A stretch of DNA of 64,000 nt from Geodermatophilus sp. DSM 44513. GTDB taxonomy: Bacteria > Actinomycetota > Actinomycetes > Mycobacteriales > Geodermatophilaceae. Both the position numbers and the translations under genes were made by a program. Of this stretch, positions 52,223 to 63,471 are shown one piece after another; positions within the stretch are counted from its first letter, which is position 1, and the number at the start of each line of letters is the position of its first letter. The notes beneath the pieces are model-generated. The model did not search any database, had not been told where the DNA came from, and worked only from the letters and a program-made list of their open reading frames with translations. Location: contig NZ_CP135963.1 in NCBI RefSeq assembly GCF_032460525.1, positions 682,001 to 746,000 of the forward strand. Reading direction: 5' to 3'.

Positions 52223-54115
52223 TCACCACTGCTCGGCGGTCCGCCAGCGCATCCGGCTCCAGTCGTCGCTGCGCCACCGCATCCGCGACCAGTCGTCGTC
52301 CCGCCAGCGCATGCGCTGCCACTCGTCGGCCCGCCACCGCATGCGGCTCCACTCGTGATCGGCCCAGGCCACACTGGCCCACGTGGTCCCGGTCCAGGTG
52401 GTGCCGGCCCACTGGGTGCTGCTGACCCACCCCTTGCCGGCCCACTGGGTGCCGCGCCAGACGCCGTACTTCCAGGCCGTGCCGGCGGTGGAGGCCGCCG
52501 CCCAGCTGCGCGCGTCCCAGGCCTTGCCGAAGAGGTCGCGCTCGCCGGTCAGCAGCACTCCGTTGGCCGGGTCGGCGATCGAGCTGCCGCCGCGGGCGAG
52601 CTCCAGCGACCCGAGGCCCGTGGAGCGCGGGAACGACTGGGTGTAGCTCGGCACCCGGCCGCTCTTCACCTGCTCGTAGGCGCCCTTGACGTCGAGGACC
52701 CCGGCCCCCTGGACCGGGCTGCTGTCGGCCCGCAGCCGGTCGGCGTTGGCCCTGAGCACACCCTTCACCTGGTCGGGCGTCAGCCGGGGGTTGGCCTGCA
52801 CCAGCAGGGCCACGGCGCCGGAGACGACCGCCGCGGACTGCGAGGTGCCGGAGCCGCGGAACATCCGGCCCGAGGTGTCACCGGTGACCAGACCCTCGGG
52901 GTGGCCGATGTCGGCGAACGAGCCGGGCACCCGCAGGCTGACCACCGACTTGCCCGGCGCGAGCAGGTCGGGCCGTCGGGCAGTGGTGCCGGAGTTGGTC
53001 CAGGCGCCCACGACGTGCTGGTCGCGGTTGTCGCTGCCGCGGTGGTCGCTGGAGCCCACGGCGATGACGAACGGGTCGATGGCCGGCATGTCCAGCGGCT
53101 GCGGCCCCTGCTCGCCGTCGTTGCCCGCGGCCACGACGACCACGATGCCGGCGCGCCAGGCGCTCTCGACCGCGTGCGCCAGTGGGTCCAGCAGTGGCGA
53201 CTGCGTGGACTCGGTGCCGTAGGAGAGGTTGAGCACCCGGATGTTGTGGCTGGCCCGGTTGGTGACCACCCAGTCGATCCCGGCGATGACCTGGGACACG
53301 TCGACCGCACCGTCGGCGGCGCCGGCCTTGACGTTGACGATCTTCGCGTCGGGGGCCATGCCGGTGAAGGGGGTGTGCAGGCTCGGGGCGCCGTCCTCCC
53401 CGTCCTCGCCGTCCTCCCCGTCCTCGTCGCCTCCGGAGCCGTCGCGCCCGGCGATGATGCCGGCCATGTGCGTGCCGTGCCCGTAGCCGTCCAGGTTGCG
53501 GGTGCCAGCGGCCTGGGAGTCCAGCGACAGGTCCGGTCCGTTGACCACCTTGCGGTCGCCGTCGAGACCCTGCACCCGGGTGACGCCGGTGTCGATCAGC
53601 GCGACGCCGATCCCGTACCCGGTGAGCTTCCGGTCGCCGTTGCGGGGGTCGTTCTGGCTCCAGACGTTCTCGGCACCGACGGCCTTGGCGATGGTGTAGG
53701 TCGAGCCCAGGTCGTGGCCGGCCTGCCACTGGCCGGTGGCCCGGGAGGCCTGCTCGTCCTCCCCGGTGTCGTCGTCGCCCCACTCGTCCTCGAGGGCCAC
53801 CAGCTCACCGTCCGGGGTCACCGCCCGGACCCCGTCGACCCGGGTCAGCGCCGGGATGCCGGCGGCCGGCACCCGTGCGTGCAGTCCGTCGAGGATCGAC
53901 AGGCGCCGGTCGACGACCCCGCCGAGGCGCTCGACCTCCGCTGCGGCGGCGTCGGCCGCGCCCTCCACGATCACGGGCACCAGGGGTGCGTCCGGCGCGG
54001 TCGCGCCGGCCGGGGTCACCCCCACGCCCACCAGCGTCGCCGAGGCCATCGCCACGGCGGCGGCACGTGCGGCGGGGCGCCGCCATGCCCCCTGCCTCCG
54101 TTGTCCTGCGTTCAT
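52223..54115 (-). CDS. Secreted S8 family serine peptidase (subtilase) with Trp-rich tail
   Basis: A 630-residue exported protease. A signal peptide (about 1-40, cleavage after AGATA) precedes a short propeptide-like domain (about 45-105). Catalytic residues are Asp175 (VALIDTGV), His213 (GYGHGTHMAG) and Ser near 421 (GTSQSAAVVSG), with the oxyanion Asn in AAGNDGEQ. An acidic insertion of EDG repeats lies near 230-242. The last 75 residues are a tryptophan-rich array: first W-A-G-T-T-W-type units, then about four units of the form W-S-R-M-R-W-R-x-D-(D/E). The tail may bind the cell surface. ATG 54115 is preceded by AAGGGACGACCTGC. Confidence 0.9.
   Translation of the reverse strand: MNAGQRRQGAWRRPAARAAAVAMASATLVGVGVTPAGATAPDAPLVPVIVEGAADAAAAEVERLGGVVDRRLSILDGLHARVPAAGIPALTRVDGVRAVTPDGELVALEDEWGDDDTGEDEQASRATGQWQAGHDLGSTYTIAKAVGAENVWSQNDPRNGDRKLTGYGIGVALIDTGVTRVQGLDGDRKVVNGPDLSLDSQAAGTRNLDGYGHGTHMAGIIAGRDGSGGDEDGEDGEDGEDGAPSLHTPFTGMAPDAKIVNVKAGAADGAVDVSQVIAGIDWVVTNRASHNIRVLNLSYGTESTQSPLLDPLAHAVESAWRAGIVVVVAAGNDGEQGPQPLDMPAIDPFVIAVGSSDHRGSDNRDQHVVGAWTNSGTTARRPDLLAPGKSVVSLRVPGSFADIGHPEGLVTGDTSGRMFRGSGTSQSAAVVSGAVALLVQANPRLTPDQVKGVLRANADRLRADSSPVQGAGVLDVKGAYEQVKSGRVPSYTQSFPRSTGLGSLELARGGSSIADPANGVLLTGERDLFGKAWDARSWAAASTAGTAWKYGVWRGTQWAGKGWVSSTQWAGTTWTGTTWASVAWADHEWSRMRWRADEWQRMRWRDDDWSRMRWRSDDWSRMRWRTAEQW
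52224..52360. repeat. 30-bp tandem repeat encoding the Trp-rich tail
   Basis: CGCCACCGCATGCG and CGCCAGCGCATGCG-type blocks recur about every 30 bp and encode the W-x-R-M-R-W-R-x-D units at the C-terminus of the subtilase. Copies differ mainly in codons for the variable residue. Confidence 0.7.
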
Positions 54116-54267
54116 GCAGGTCGTCCCTTCGTCCGGTGTCGGTCAGGGACGACCATGGGGCAGCAGGAAGTGCCTGACCAGCTACTGGACGTGAGATCAC
54201 CCGATGGGGAGCGCGGAGCACGAGGGAGCCGCAGGCGACCCGCAAGGACGGCGCAAGACGGCCCGGC

Positions 54268-55191
54268 TCAGCGGTGCCGGCGGACCCCGAACACGATGTC
54301 CTCCCACGCCGGGATGCGGGCGCGGGGGTCCTCGTCGTCGTCCCCGCCCGGGCGGCCGAGGACGACGGTGTCGTGCTCGCTGACGTCCTCGTCGTCCGCG
54401 GCGGGGCCGGGGCCGGTGTCCCCGCGCCGGGTCCCGGACCCGTCCCCGGGCGGCACCGGTCGCCCGCCGTCGGGGTCGTCCCCGGTCCGCGCCAGCCGCG
54501 AGGAGGCCGGGGCGGGCGCGTCGTCGTCGGGGACGACGGCGACCGGTCGGCTGCGCACCGGCGCGGGCCGCTCGACGGGCACGTGCGGGACCACCCGCAC
54601 CAGGCGGGTGCCCTCGGCGAAGTCGGTGGTGGAGGCGTCGACCGGTGCCACGGTGCGCGCGGCGAGGTCGTAGGCCCAGCGGCTGACGCCGTTCTTCGCC
54701 CCGGCCTGCCAGGCGGCGGTGACGTGCCAGATGCCGTCACCGGCCCGGTGGGCGTCCCAGCGGACGGCGTCGAGGTCGGCGCCGAGCAGCCGCAGCCGCT
54801 CGGACATGAACTGCTGCAACGGGACGGCGGGGGCACCGTCGGACAGCCGCACCCGCGCCTCCCGGGCCTGCTCGGCCACCCGCTCGCGCTCCTGCAGCAC
54901 CGGGTGGGCGAAGCGCAGGATCCGCTCGACGCGGATGCCGGAGGCCTGCGCGACCTGCTCGGGGGTCTCCCCGGCGCGGATGCGGGCCTGGATCACCCGC
55001 GGCGGCAGGGTCACGCCGATCTCCACGTCGATCTGGCCCAGCCGGCGGGCGTCGCCGCGCGCGGCGGCGCGGACCCGCTCGTCGACCGGCAGCTCGAAGC
55101 GCTCGTCCTCCTCGCCGGGCTCGGCGCCGTCGAGGGCCAGGACCAGGTGCTGCCCGTCGTCGGAGAGGCCCACGAGGCGCAGCGTGCGCAT
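54268..55191 (-). CDS. sepH: Septation protein SepH (DUF3071)
   Basis: A 307-residue cell-division protein. SepH binds FtsZ and stimulates its assembly in Streptomyces and mycobacteria. Residues 1-165 are the conserved DUF3071 domain: MRTLRLVGLSDDGQHLVL, then RFELPVDERVRAAARGD, the helix-turn-helix-like PEQVAQASGIRVERILRF and HPVLQERERVAEQAR. The rest is a Pro/Asp-rich disordered tail ending in a conserved short motif (RIPAWEDIVFGVRRHR). The gene neighbours serC and citA as in M. tuberculosis (Rv0883c, Rv0884c, Rv0889c, from memory). ATG 55191 fits the family start. A TAGCCT -10-like box lies upstream. Confidence 0.92.
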   Translation of the reverse strand: MRTLRLVGLSDDGQHLVLALDGAEPGEEDERFELPVDERVRAAARGDARRLGQIDVEIGVTLPPRVIQARIRAGETPEQVAQASGIRVERILRFAHPVLQERERVAEQAREARVRLSDGAPAVPLQQFMSERLRLLGADLDAVRWDAHRAGDGIWHVTAAWQAGAKNGVSRWAYDLAARTVAPVDASTTDFAEGTRLVRVVPHVPVERPAPVRSRPVAVVPDDDAPAPASSRLARTGDDPDGGRPVPPGDGSGTRRGDTGPGPAADDEDVSEHDTVVLGRPGGDDDEDPRARIPAWEDIVFGVRRHR

Positions 55192-55393
55192 GGGCGCCTC
55201 CTGGTGCGTGGACGGGTCGGTGCGGCGCGGACCGGCCCTGGGACACCGGTGCCCGTGCACCGAGGCTATCGGCGTGGCCGCGGGGGCGTGGTCAGGCTGG
55301 CCCGGCGTGGCGCGGGGCCCGCCCGGCGGCTGCAGCCGGCGCACCGTGCGGGACCGCGCGTGACGCAGGCGGGTGGGCGCAGGCCCACGGCGC

Positions 55394-57729
<2,336 letters not shown>

Positions 57730-57876
57730 CTCGCATGCTCCTCTGCGCGCGGGACCCGCCCGCGGCGGTGGACCGGGGCGACTGCGGTTGCGACCCTAGG
57801 CGCACCCGGCGCGCCCGGGTCACCCGGGGCGGCGGCCCGGCGTGCGGCGCCGGTCCGGTGCGCGCCGGGTGGGACC

Positions 57877-58533
57877 ATGGCCGTCGTGCCCGACCTCTCC
57901 CGCATGCGCAGGGACTACTCGACCCGGGGGCTGCGCGAGGAGGACCTCGCCCCCACCTGGGTGGAGCAGTTCGACCGCTGGTTCGCCGACGCGGTCGCCG
58001 CCGAGCTGCCGGAGCCGAACGCGGTCGTCGTCGCCACCGCCGACGCGGACGGGGCACCGGACGCGCGGATCGTGCTGGTGAAGGGCTACGACGAGGCGGG
58101 CTTCGTCTTCGTCAGCAACTCCGCGTCGGCCAAGGGCGCCCAGCTGGCGGCCAACCCGCGCGCCGCACTGGTCTTCCCGTGGCACGCCCTGCAGCGCCAA
58201 GTGCGGGTGACCGGCCGGGTGGAGTGGGTGGGTGAGCGCGCCTCCGACGACCTGTGGGAGCCCCGGCCGCGCGGTGCCAAGCTGGCCGCCGCCGCCTCGG
58301 TCCAGTCCACGCCGGTCGACTCGCGCGAGGAGCTGGTCGACCGGCTGCGCCGGCTGGACGCGGAGACGGCGGGGGAGGAGCTGCCGCGCCCGCCGGCGTG
58401 GGGCGGCTACCGGGTGGTGCCGGACGCCGTGGAGTTCTGGCAGGGCGGCGCCGACCGGCTGCACGACCGGCTGAGGTTCGTCCGCGGGGACGGGGAGGGC
58501 GGGGCCTGGTCGGTCCAGCGGCTCGCCCCGTGA
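57877..58533 (+). CDS. pdxH: Pyridoxamine 5'-phosphate oxidase
   Basis: A 218-residue FMN enzyme that oxidises pyridoxine or pyridoxamine 5'-phosphate to pyridoxal 5'-phosphate. Conserved segments are MRRDYSTRGLREEDLAPTW, ADGAPDARIVLVKGYDEAGF (FMN and substrate site), NSASAKGAQLAANPRAALVF, and the C-terminal PDAVEFWQGGADRLHDRLRF, where most homologues have RLHDR. It serves the neighbouring PLP enzymes such as serC in a general way. ATG 57877 or GTG 57886 may be the start. Divergent from citA by 147 bp. Confidence 0.92.
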   Translation: MAVVPDLSRMRRDYSTRGLREEDLAPTWVEQFDRWFADAVAAELPEPNAVVVATADADGAPDARIVLVKGYDEAGFVFVSNSASAKGAQLAANPRAALVFPWHALQRQVRVTGRVEWVGERASDDLWEPRPRGAKLAAAASVQSTPVDSREELVDRLRRLDAETAGEELPRPPAWGGYRVVPDAVEFWQGGADRLHDRLRFVRGDGEGGAWSVQRLAP

Positions 58534-58606
58534 GGGCGCCGCGCGCGTGCACGCACCGCGCCCCGGAGCCGGGCCGGACGACGACGCGTGCACACCCGGT
58601 GGGCCG

Positions 58607-59935
58607 GTGACCTCCCCGGTCGACCCGGTGGAGGGCGGCGGCCCGGTCGAGCAGCCGGTGCCACCCGCCGCGCCCCGCCGCGGCTGGGCGATCGACACCA
58701 CGCCGCTGCGGAACCCGCACTTCCGCCGGCTGTTCTGGGGCGTGGCGGCCACGATGCTCGGCCAGCAGATGACGCTGGTCGCCGTCCCCTACCAGGTCTA
58801 CGCGCTCACCGGCTCGTCGCTCATGGTCGGGGTCACCTCGGTGGTGGCGCTGGTGCCGCTGGTCGTCTTCGGCCTGCTCGGCGGGGCGATCGCCGACGCG
58901 ATGGACCGCCGGCGCCTCCTGCTGGTCACCGGGGTCGGCTCGGCGGTGACCGCCGTCCTGTTGGCCGGCCAGGCGCTGCTGCCCGGCGGCGGGCACCTGG
59001 CGCTGCTGTGGGTGCTGACCGCGGCGATGTCCGGGCTGGTCGCGGTCAACCAGCCAACCCGCAGTGCGGTCATCCCCGCGATCGTCGGTGACGCGGGCGT
59101 CCCGGCGGCCAACGCGCTGGCCATGACCGTGCGCCAGGTGGGCGTCATCGCGGGCCCGCTGCTGGCCGGCCTGCTCATCGCCCTCGGCGGCCTGCCGGTG
59201 ACCTACGCCCTCGACGCCCTGGGGTTCCTGGTCGCCGTCTGGCTGCTGCGCGGGCTGCCGCCGCTGCCCCCGGGACGGGCGGCCGGGCCGCTGCGGCTGG
59301 GGGCCGCGGTGCGCGGCGTGGGCGAGGGCTTCGCCTTCCTGCGCACCCAGCCGGTGCTGCTGATGACCTTCGTCGTCGACGTGGTCGCGATGCTGTTCGC
59401 CTGGCCGCAGGCGGTCTTCCCCGAGCTCGCCCAGGGCCGCTTCGCCGGCTCGCCCGCCGCCCTGGGCTGGCTGTTCGCCGGCATCTCGATCGGCGCGCTG
59501 CTCATGGGGCTGACCTCCGGCTGGGTGTCCCGGGTGGACCGCCAGGGCGCGGTGGTCATGGCCGCCATCGCGGTGTGGGGTGTGGCGGTCGTCGGGTTCG
59601 GGCTGGCACCCACGCTGTGGCTGGCCGTCCTGTGCCTGGCCGTGGCCGGCGCCGGGGACATGGTCAGCGCGGTGCTGCGCTCCTCGATGCTGCAGCTGGC
59701 CGCGCCGGAGGAGATGCGCGGCCGGATGCAGGGCGTCTTCCTCGTCGTGGTCGCCGGCGGCCCGCGGCTGGGTGACCTGCGCGCCGGTGCGGTGGCCAGC
59801 GCCGCCGGGGTCACCGTGGCGATGGTGTCCGGTGGCGTGCTGGTGGTCGCCGCGATGGTCGTCGTCGCGCTGGCCGTGCCGTCGTTCTGGGCCTTCCGCG
59901 CCTCCCGGTCCGCCCAGCCCTCTGCCCGCGGCTGA
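58607..59935 (+). CDS. MFS exporter (MFS_3 type)
   Basis: A 442-residue membrane protein with 12 predicted helices, closest in pattern to the EntS-like exporters. Characteristic blocks are NPHFRRLFWGVAATMLGQQM, loop 2-3 GGAIADAMDRRRLL, NQPTRSAVIPAIVGDAGVPAANAL, and EEMRGRMQGVFLVVVAGGPRLGDLRAG. The N-terminal 35 residues are Pro/Gly-rich. GTG 58607 was chosen; an in-frame GTG 60 bases upstream is possible. It follows pdxH by 73 bp but probably has a separate function. Substrate unknown. A GAAGGACC repeat lies downstream, belonging to the convergent ohr gene. Confidence 0.86.
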   Translation: MTSPVDPVEGGGPVEQPVPPAAPRRGWAIDTTPLRNPHFRRLFWGVAATMLGQQMTLVAVPYQVYALTGSSLMVGVTSVVALVPLVVFGLLGGAIADAMDRRRLLLVTGVGSAVTAVLLAGQALLPGGGHLALLWVLTAAMSGLVAVNQPTRSAVIPAIVGDAGVPAANALAMTVRQVGVIAGPLLAGLLIALGGLPVTYALDALGFLVAVWLLRGLPPLPPGRAAGPLRLGAAVRGVGEGFAFLRTQPVLLMTFVVDVVAMLFAWPQAVFPELAQGRFAGSPAALGWLFAGISIGALLMGLTSGWVSRVDRQGAVVMAAIAVWGVAVVGFGLAPTLWLAVLCLAVAGAGDMVSAVLRSSMLQLAAPEEMRGRMQGVFLVVVAGGPRLGDLRAGAVASAAGVTVAMVSGGVLVVAAMVVVALAVPSFWAFRASRSAQPSARG

Positions 59936-59947
59936 GCGGGCCCCCGC

Positions 59948-60004
59948 GGCCCCGTCCAGAGGCTCGTCCCGAGCGTGCGAGGGCTGAGGGGGACGGGGTC
60001 CTTC
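59948..60004 (-). repeat. GAAGGACC-family repeat (copy G)
   Basis: On the minus strand it starts in the ohr stop codon (TAGAAGGACC). The stem GGACCCCGTCC pairs with GGACGGGGCC (one G-T pair), with an inner CTCG-rich core. It lies between convergent ohr and the MFS gene and can act as a terminator for both. Confidence 0.82.
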
Positions 60005-60441
60005 TACGAGGACGTCGGGACGACGTGCAGCCCGACCTCGACGTTGCCCGCGGTGGCCCGCGAGTACGGGCAGACGGTGTGCGTCTTCTCCATCAGCTGC
60101 CGGGCCTGCTCCTCGTCCAGCTGCGGCAGCCGGGCGGAGAGGTCCACGGCCAGCCCGAAGTCGCCCGGCTCGCCCCGCAGGAAGTGCACCGCGGCGGTGA
60201 CCGACGAGCCCTCCAGCGCCGACGGGGGTAGCCCCAGCTCCTTGAGCCCGAAGCGCATGGCGCTGTGGAAGCACGCGGCGTAGCCGGCGGCGAACAGCTG
60301 CTCGGGGTTGGTGCCCGGGCCGCCGTCCCCGCCCATCTCCTCAGGGCGGGACAGCTGGAGCTCCAGCCGGCCGTCGGAGGAGGCGACGTCGCCGGTGCGG
60401 GCGCCGCTGGCGGTGGCCTCGGCGGTGTAGACGCGGTCCAT
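60004..60441 (-). CDS. ohr: Organic hydroperoxide resistance protein, Ohr/OsmC family
   Basis: A 145-residue thiol peroxidase that reduces organic hydroperoxides. The two active cysteines are Cys57 in YAACFHSAM and Cys124 in HTVCPYSRA, with the Glu/Arg environment provided by GTNPEQLFAAGYAAC. The sequence matches Ohr more than OsmC. An OhrR-type MarR regulator is not adjacent, so regulation is unclear. ATG 60441 fits the family. A GAAGGACC repeat overlaps the stop codon. Confidence 0.92.
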   Translation of the reverse strand: MDRVYTAEATASGARTGDVASSDGRLELQLSRPEEMGGDGGPGTNPEQLFAAGYAACFHSAMRFGLKELGLPPSALEGSSVTAAVHFLRGEPGDFGLAVDLSARLPQLDEEQARQLMEKTHTVCPYSRATAGNVEVGLHVVPTSS

Positions 60442-60485
60442 GCCACCGTCCTACCCGGTGCGCCCGGTCCGCGCCGTCCGACCGC

Positions 60486-61160
60486 TCAGGCCAGGGCGTG
60501 GGCGACCACCTTCAGGTCGGCGACGAGCGCGTCGTAGGCGGCCGGTCGGGTCTCGTCCGGCGTCCGCAGGATGGCCGAGGGGTGCGTGGTGGCCAGCATC
60601 CAGGTCTGGTGCGGGGCGTCCTCGTCGACGTCGGCCGCGGCGAACAGCGTGTCCGCGCCCGGCGGGGTCCAGGGCAGTAGCTGGCCGCGCTCCTTGGTGA
60701 TGCGGAACGACGGGGAGATCAGCGCCTTGGCCGCGGTGGCGCCGAGGCAGACGACGACCTCCGGCTGCAGGACGGCGAACTCCGCCTCCAGCCACGGGCG
60801 GCAGGCGCGCAGGTGCTCGGGCCCGGGCGTCTGGTGCAGCCGCCGCTTGGGCGTCGGGGTGAACCGGAAGTGCTTGACCGCGTTGGTGATGTAGGCGTCG
60901 CCGCGCTGGATGCCGGCGTCCCCGAGCGCCCGGTCCAGCAGCCGGCCGGCCGGGCCGACGAACGGCTCGCCCTTGCGGTCCTCCTGGTCACCGGGTTGCT
61001 CGCCGACGAACACGACGCGGGCGGTCTCCGGCCCCTCGCCGAAGACGGTCTGGGTGGCCGGCTCCCACAGCTCGCAGGCCCGGCAGCCGGCCGCGGCGGT
61101 GCGCAGCCCGTCCAGTCCCACCCCGGTCGGCGGCTGCGCCGGTACGTTCTCCTGGCTCAT
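60486..61160 (-). CDS. udgX: UdgX-type uracil-DNA glycosylase
   Basis: A 224-residue iron-sulphur uracil-DNA glycosylase of the UdgX class, which excises uracil and stays covalently bound to the DNA. Motif A is VGEQPGDQEDRKGEPFVGPA, typical of UdgX. The signature loop KRRLH (105-109) carries His109, the residue that in M. smegmatis UdgX (KRRIH) makes the covalent bond. Likely Fe-S cysteines are in CRACELW near the N-terminus, with others in LRACRPW and VVCLGATAAK. The C-terminal motif is ATTHPSAILR. ATG 61160 gives the same residue number for the key His. A role in uracil repair or damage tolerance is likely. Confidence 0.9.
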   Translation of the reverse strand: MSQENVPAQPPTGVGLDGLRTAAAGCRACELWEPATQTVFGEGPETARVVFVGEQPGDQEDRKGEPFVGPAGRLLDRALGDAGIQRGDAYITNAVKHFRFTPTPKRRLHQTPGPEHLRACRPWLEAEFAVLQPEVVVCLGATAAKALISPSFRITKERGQLLPWTPPGADTLFAAADVDEDAPHQTWMLATTHPSAILRTPDETRPAAYDALVADLKVVAHALA

Positions 61161-61291
61161 GACCCTGATGAGACACCGGACGCGGCCGGTCCGCAGATCA
61201 GACTGTGGTGACCACAGCCGGCGCGCGCGGGGATCGCCGGGCGCCGTGCCCGCTAGCGTCGGCGCCCGGTCCACGTCCGGAGGGAGCGCGC

Positions 61292-62203
61292 GTGCTGGAG
61301 TTCGACGGGCTGTCCAAGAGCTACGGGCCCGACCGGGTGCTCGACGGCGTCTCCTTCACCGTCGCACCGGGGGTGATGTTCGGCTTCTGCGGCGCCAACG
61401 GGGCCGGCAAGACCACCACGATGCGGATCGCCATGGGCCTGGCCCGCGCCGACACCGGCGAGGTCCGCTGGCGGGGGCGACCGCTGGACCAGGCGCTGCG
61501 CCGGCGGATCGGCTACATGCCCGAGGAGCGCGGCCTCTACCCGAAGATGCGCGTCGCCGAGCAGCTGACCTACCTGGCCCGGCTGCACGGCCTGGACGCC
61601 GCACCGGCCGCCCGCGCCGCTGACCACTGGGCCGGGCGCCTGGGGCTCGGCGAGCGCCGCCGCGACCCGGTGGAGAAGCTCTCCCTGGGCAACCAGCAGC
61701 GGGTGCAGCTGGCCGCGGCACTCGTCGGCCGGCCCGAGGTGCTCATCCTCGACGAGCCGTTCTCCGGCCTGGACCCGGTGGGCGTCGACGCGCTCGCCGA
61801 GGCGCTGCTCGAGCAGGTCCGCGACGGCGTCCCGGTGGTCTTCTCCAGCCACCAGCTGGACCTCGTCGAGCGGCTCTGCGACGCCGTCGGCATCCTCGCC
61901 CGCGGCACCATGGTCGCCACCGGCCCGGTGGCCGAGCTGCGCCGCCGCGAGGACGGTGGGCTGCTGCGCGTGGTCGTCCCCGACGCGCCCGCGGGCTGGG
62001 CGGCCGGGCTGCCCGGCGTCCGGGTGGTGTCCGAGCACGCCGGTGACACCCTGCTCGAGCTCGGCGCCGGCGGGGACGACCAGGCGGTGTTGGCCGCGGC
62101 GCTGCGCACCGGCCGGGTCACCCACTTCGCCCGGCGCGAGCCGACGCTGGTCGAGCTGTTCCGCGAGGCCGTCGCCACCCCGGGCCGGGAGGTCGCCACG
62201 TGA
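61292..62203 (+). CDS. ABC transporter ATPase with DUF4162 tail
   Basis: A 303-residue ABC ATPase. Walker A is GANGAGKTTTMR, the Q-loop region reads IGYMPEERGLYPKM, the signature is the variant LSLGNQQRVQLA, Walker B is VLILDEPFSGLDP, and the H-loop is VFSSHQLDLVE. The C-terminal 85 residues match the DUF4162 extension common to this exporter class (YhaQ/NatA-like). GTG 61292 has GGAGGGAGC eight bases upstream. It overlaps the permease gene by 4 bp. The pair probably exports a lipid, ion or antimicrobial; the substrate is unknown. Confidence 0.92.
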   Translation: MLEFDGLSKSYGPDRVLDGVSFTVAPGVMFGFCGANGAGKTTTMRIAMGLARADTGEVRWRGRPLDQALRRRIGYMPEERGLYPKMRVAEQLTYLARLHGLDAAPAARAADHWAGRLGLGERRRDPVEKLSLGNQQRVQLAAALVGRPEVLILDEPFSGLDPVGVDALAEALLEQVRDGVPVVFSSHQLDLVERLCDAVGILARGTMVATGPVAELRRREDGGLLRVVVPDAPAGWAAGLPGVRVVSEHAGDTLLELGAGGDDQAVLAAALRTGRVTHFARREPTLVELFREAVATPGREVAT

Positions 62204-63390
62204 CCGCCCCCCGGCCCGTCGACCCCGGCAGCGCCGCGCTGGTGCGGCTGGTGGCCGCGCGCGAGGTGTCCAGCCGCATCCGCGACCGCAACTTCATCGT
62301 CAGCTCCGTCGTGATCGTCGTCCTGCTGCTGGGGCTCATGGCCTTCCAGGTGGCGGTGGACACCGGGTCGGAGACCGCCCGGCTGGCCGTCGTGGCCGAC
62401 GACGGGCGGCTCGGGCCGGCCGTGGCGGCCCAGGCCGGCTCGGTCGGCCTGGACGTGGAGCTCGTCGACCTGCCCGACGAGGCGGCGGCGCGGGCCGCGG
62501 TGGCGGCCGAGGAGGTCGACGGCGCCCTGCTCGACGGCGCCGGCCCCACCCCGGAGCTGCTGCTCGGCGGCCGGGACGCGACGCTGGAGGCGCTGGTCTC
62601 CGGGGCGGTCAGCGCCGTTGCGGTCTCCGACCGGCTGCTGGCGGCCGGGGTGGAGCTGCCGGCCCTGCCCGAGGTGGCGGTGACGACGCTCGACGGGTCG
62701 GCCGACGACGGGCAGCAGGTGGTCGTGGCGGTCATCGGCGTCGTCGTGCTCTACGGCCTGCTCATCCTGTTCGCCCAGTTCGTCGCCCAGGGCGTCGTCG
62801 AGGAGAAGGCCAGCCGGGTGGTGGAGCTGCTGCTGGCCACCATGCGGCCCTGGCAGCTGCTGGCCGGCAAGGTCCTCGGCCTCGGGCTGCTCGGCCTGGG
62901 GCAGATCGTGGTCATCGGCGTGGTGGGCGTGACCGCGGCGCTGGCGCTGGACCTCGTCGACGTCCCCGGGGAGCTGGTCGGCACGGTGGCCACCGTGGTC
63001 GCCTGGTTCGTGCTGGGCTACGCCTTCTACGCCTGCGTCTTCGCCGTCGCCGCCTCGCTGGTCAGCCGGCAGGAGGACCTCGGCAGCGTGCTCACGCCGG
63101 CGTCCATGCTGCTCGTCGGAGGCTTCGTGGTCGCCATCCAGGCGGCCGGGGACCCCGGCGGCACGCTGGCCACGGTCACCTCCTACGTGCCGGGCCTCTC
63201 GCCGCTGGTCATGCCGGTGCGCCAGGCGGCCGGGGAGGCGGCGCCGTGGCAGGTGCTGGTGGCCGTCGTCCTCATGCTCGTGACGATCGTGCTGATCCTC
63301 CGCGTCGGCGGGCGGGTGTACTCCGGGGCGCTGCTGCGCACCAGCGGGCGGACCCGCATCCGCGAGGCCCTGCGCGCCGAACGGGCGTGA
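62200..63390 (+). CDS. ABC-2 type permease (NatB/YhaP-like)
   Basis: A 396-residue permease. The first helix (about 33-50) follows VAAREVSSRIRDRNFIVSS. A large extracellular domain (about 52-175) comes next, and five or six helices follow, with the diagnostic VVEEKASRVVELLLATMRPWQLLAGKVLG in the cytoplasmic loop (key part EEKASRVVELLLAT). This is the ABC-2 NatB/YhaP architecture. The GTG start overlaps the ATPase stop (GTGA). It acts with that ATPase as an exporter. Confidence 0.9.
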   Translation: MTAPRPVDPGSAALVRLVAAREVSSRIRDRNFIVSSVVIVVLLLGLMAFQVAVDTGSETARLAVVADDGRLGPAVAAQAGSVGLDVELVDLPDEAAARAAVAAEEVDGALLDGAGPTPELLLGGRDATLEALVSGAVSAVAVSDRLLAAGVELPALPEVAVTTLDGSADDGQQVVVAVIGVVVLYGLLILFAQFVAQGVVEEKASRVVELLLATMRPWQLLAGKVLGLGLLGLGQIVVIGVVGVTAALALDLVDVPGELVGTVATVVAWFVLGYAFYACVFAVAASLVSRQEDLGSVLTPASMLLVGGFVVAIQAAGDPGGTLATVTSYVPGLSPLVMPVRQAAGEAAPWQVLVAVVLMLVTIVLILRVGGRVYSGALLRTSGRTRIREALRAERA

Positions 63391-63471
63391 CCCGCGCGGG
63401 CACCGCCTCCGACGGGTGAGAGTCGCCGGTCGGGGGACGACGGCGTCCGCGACCCCGGCGATGATCACGGC

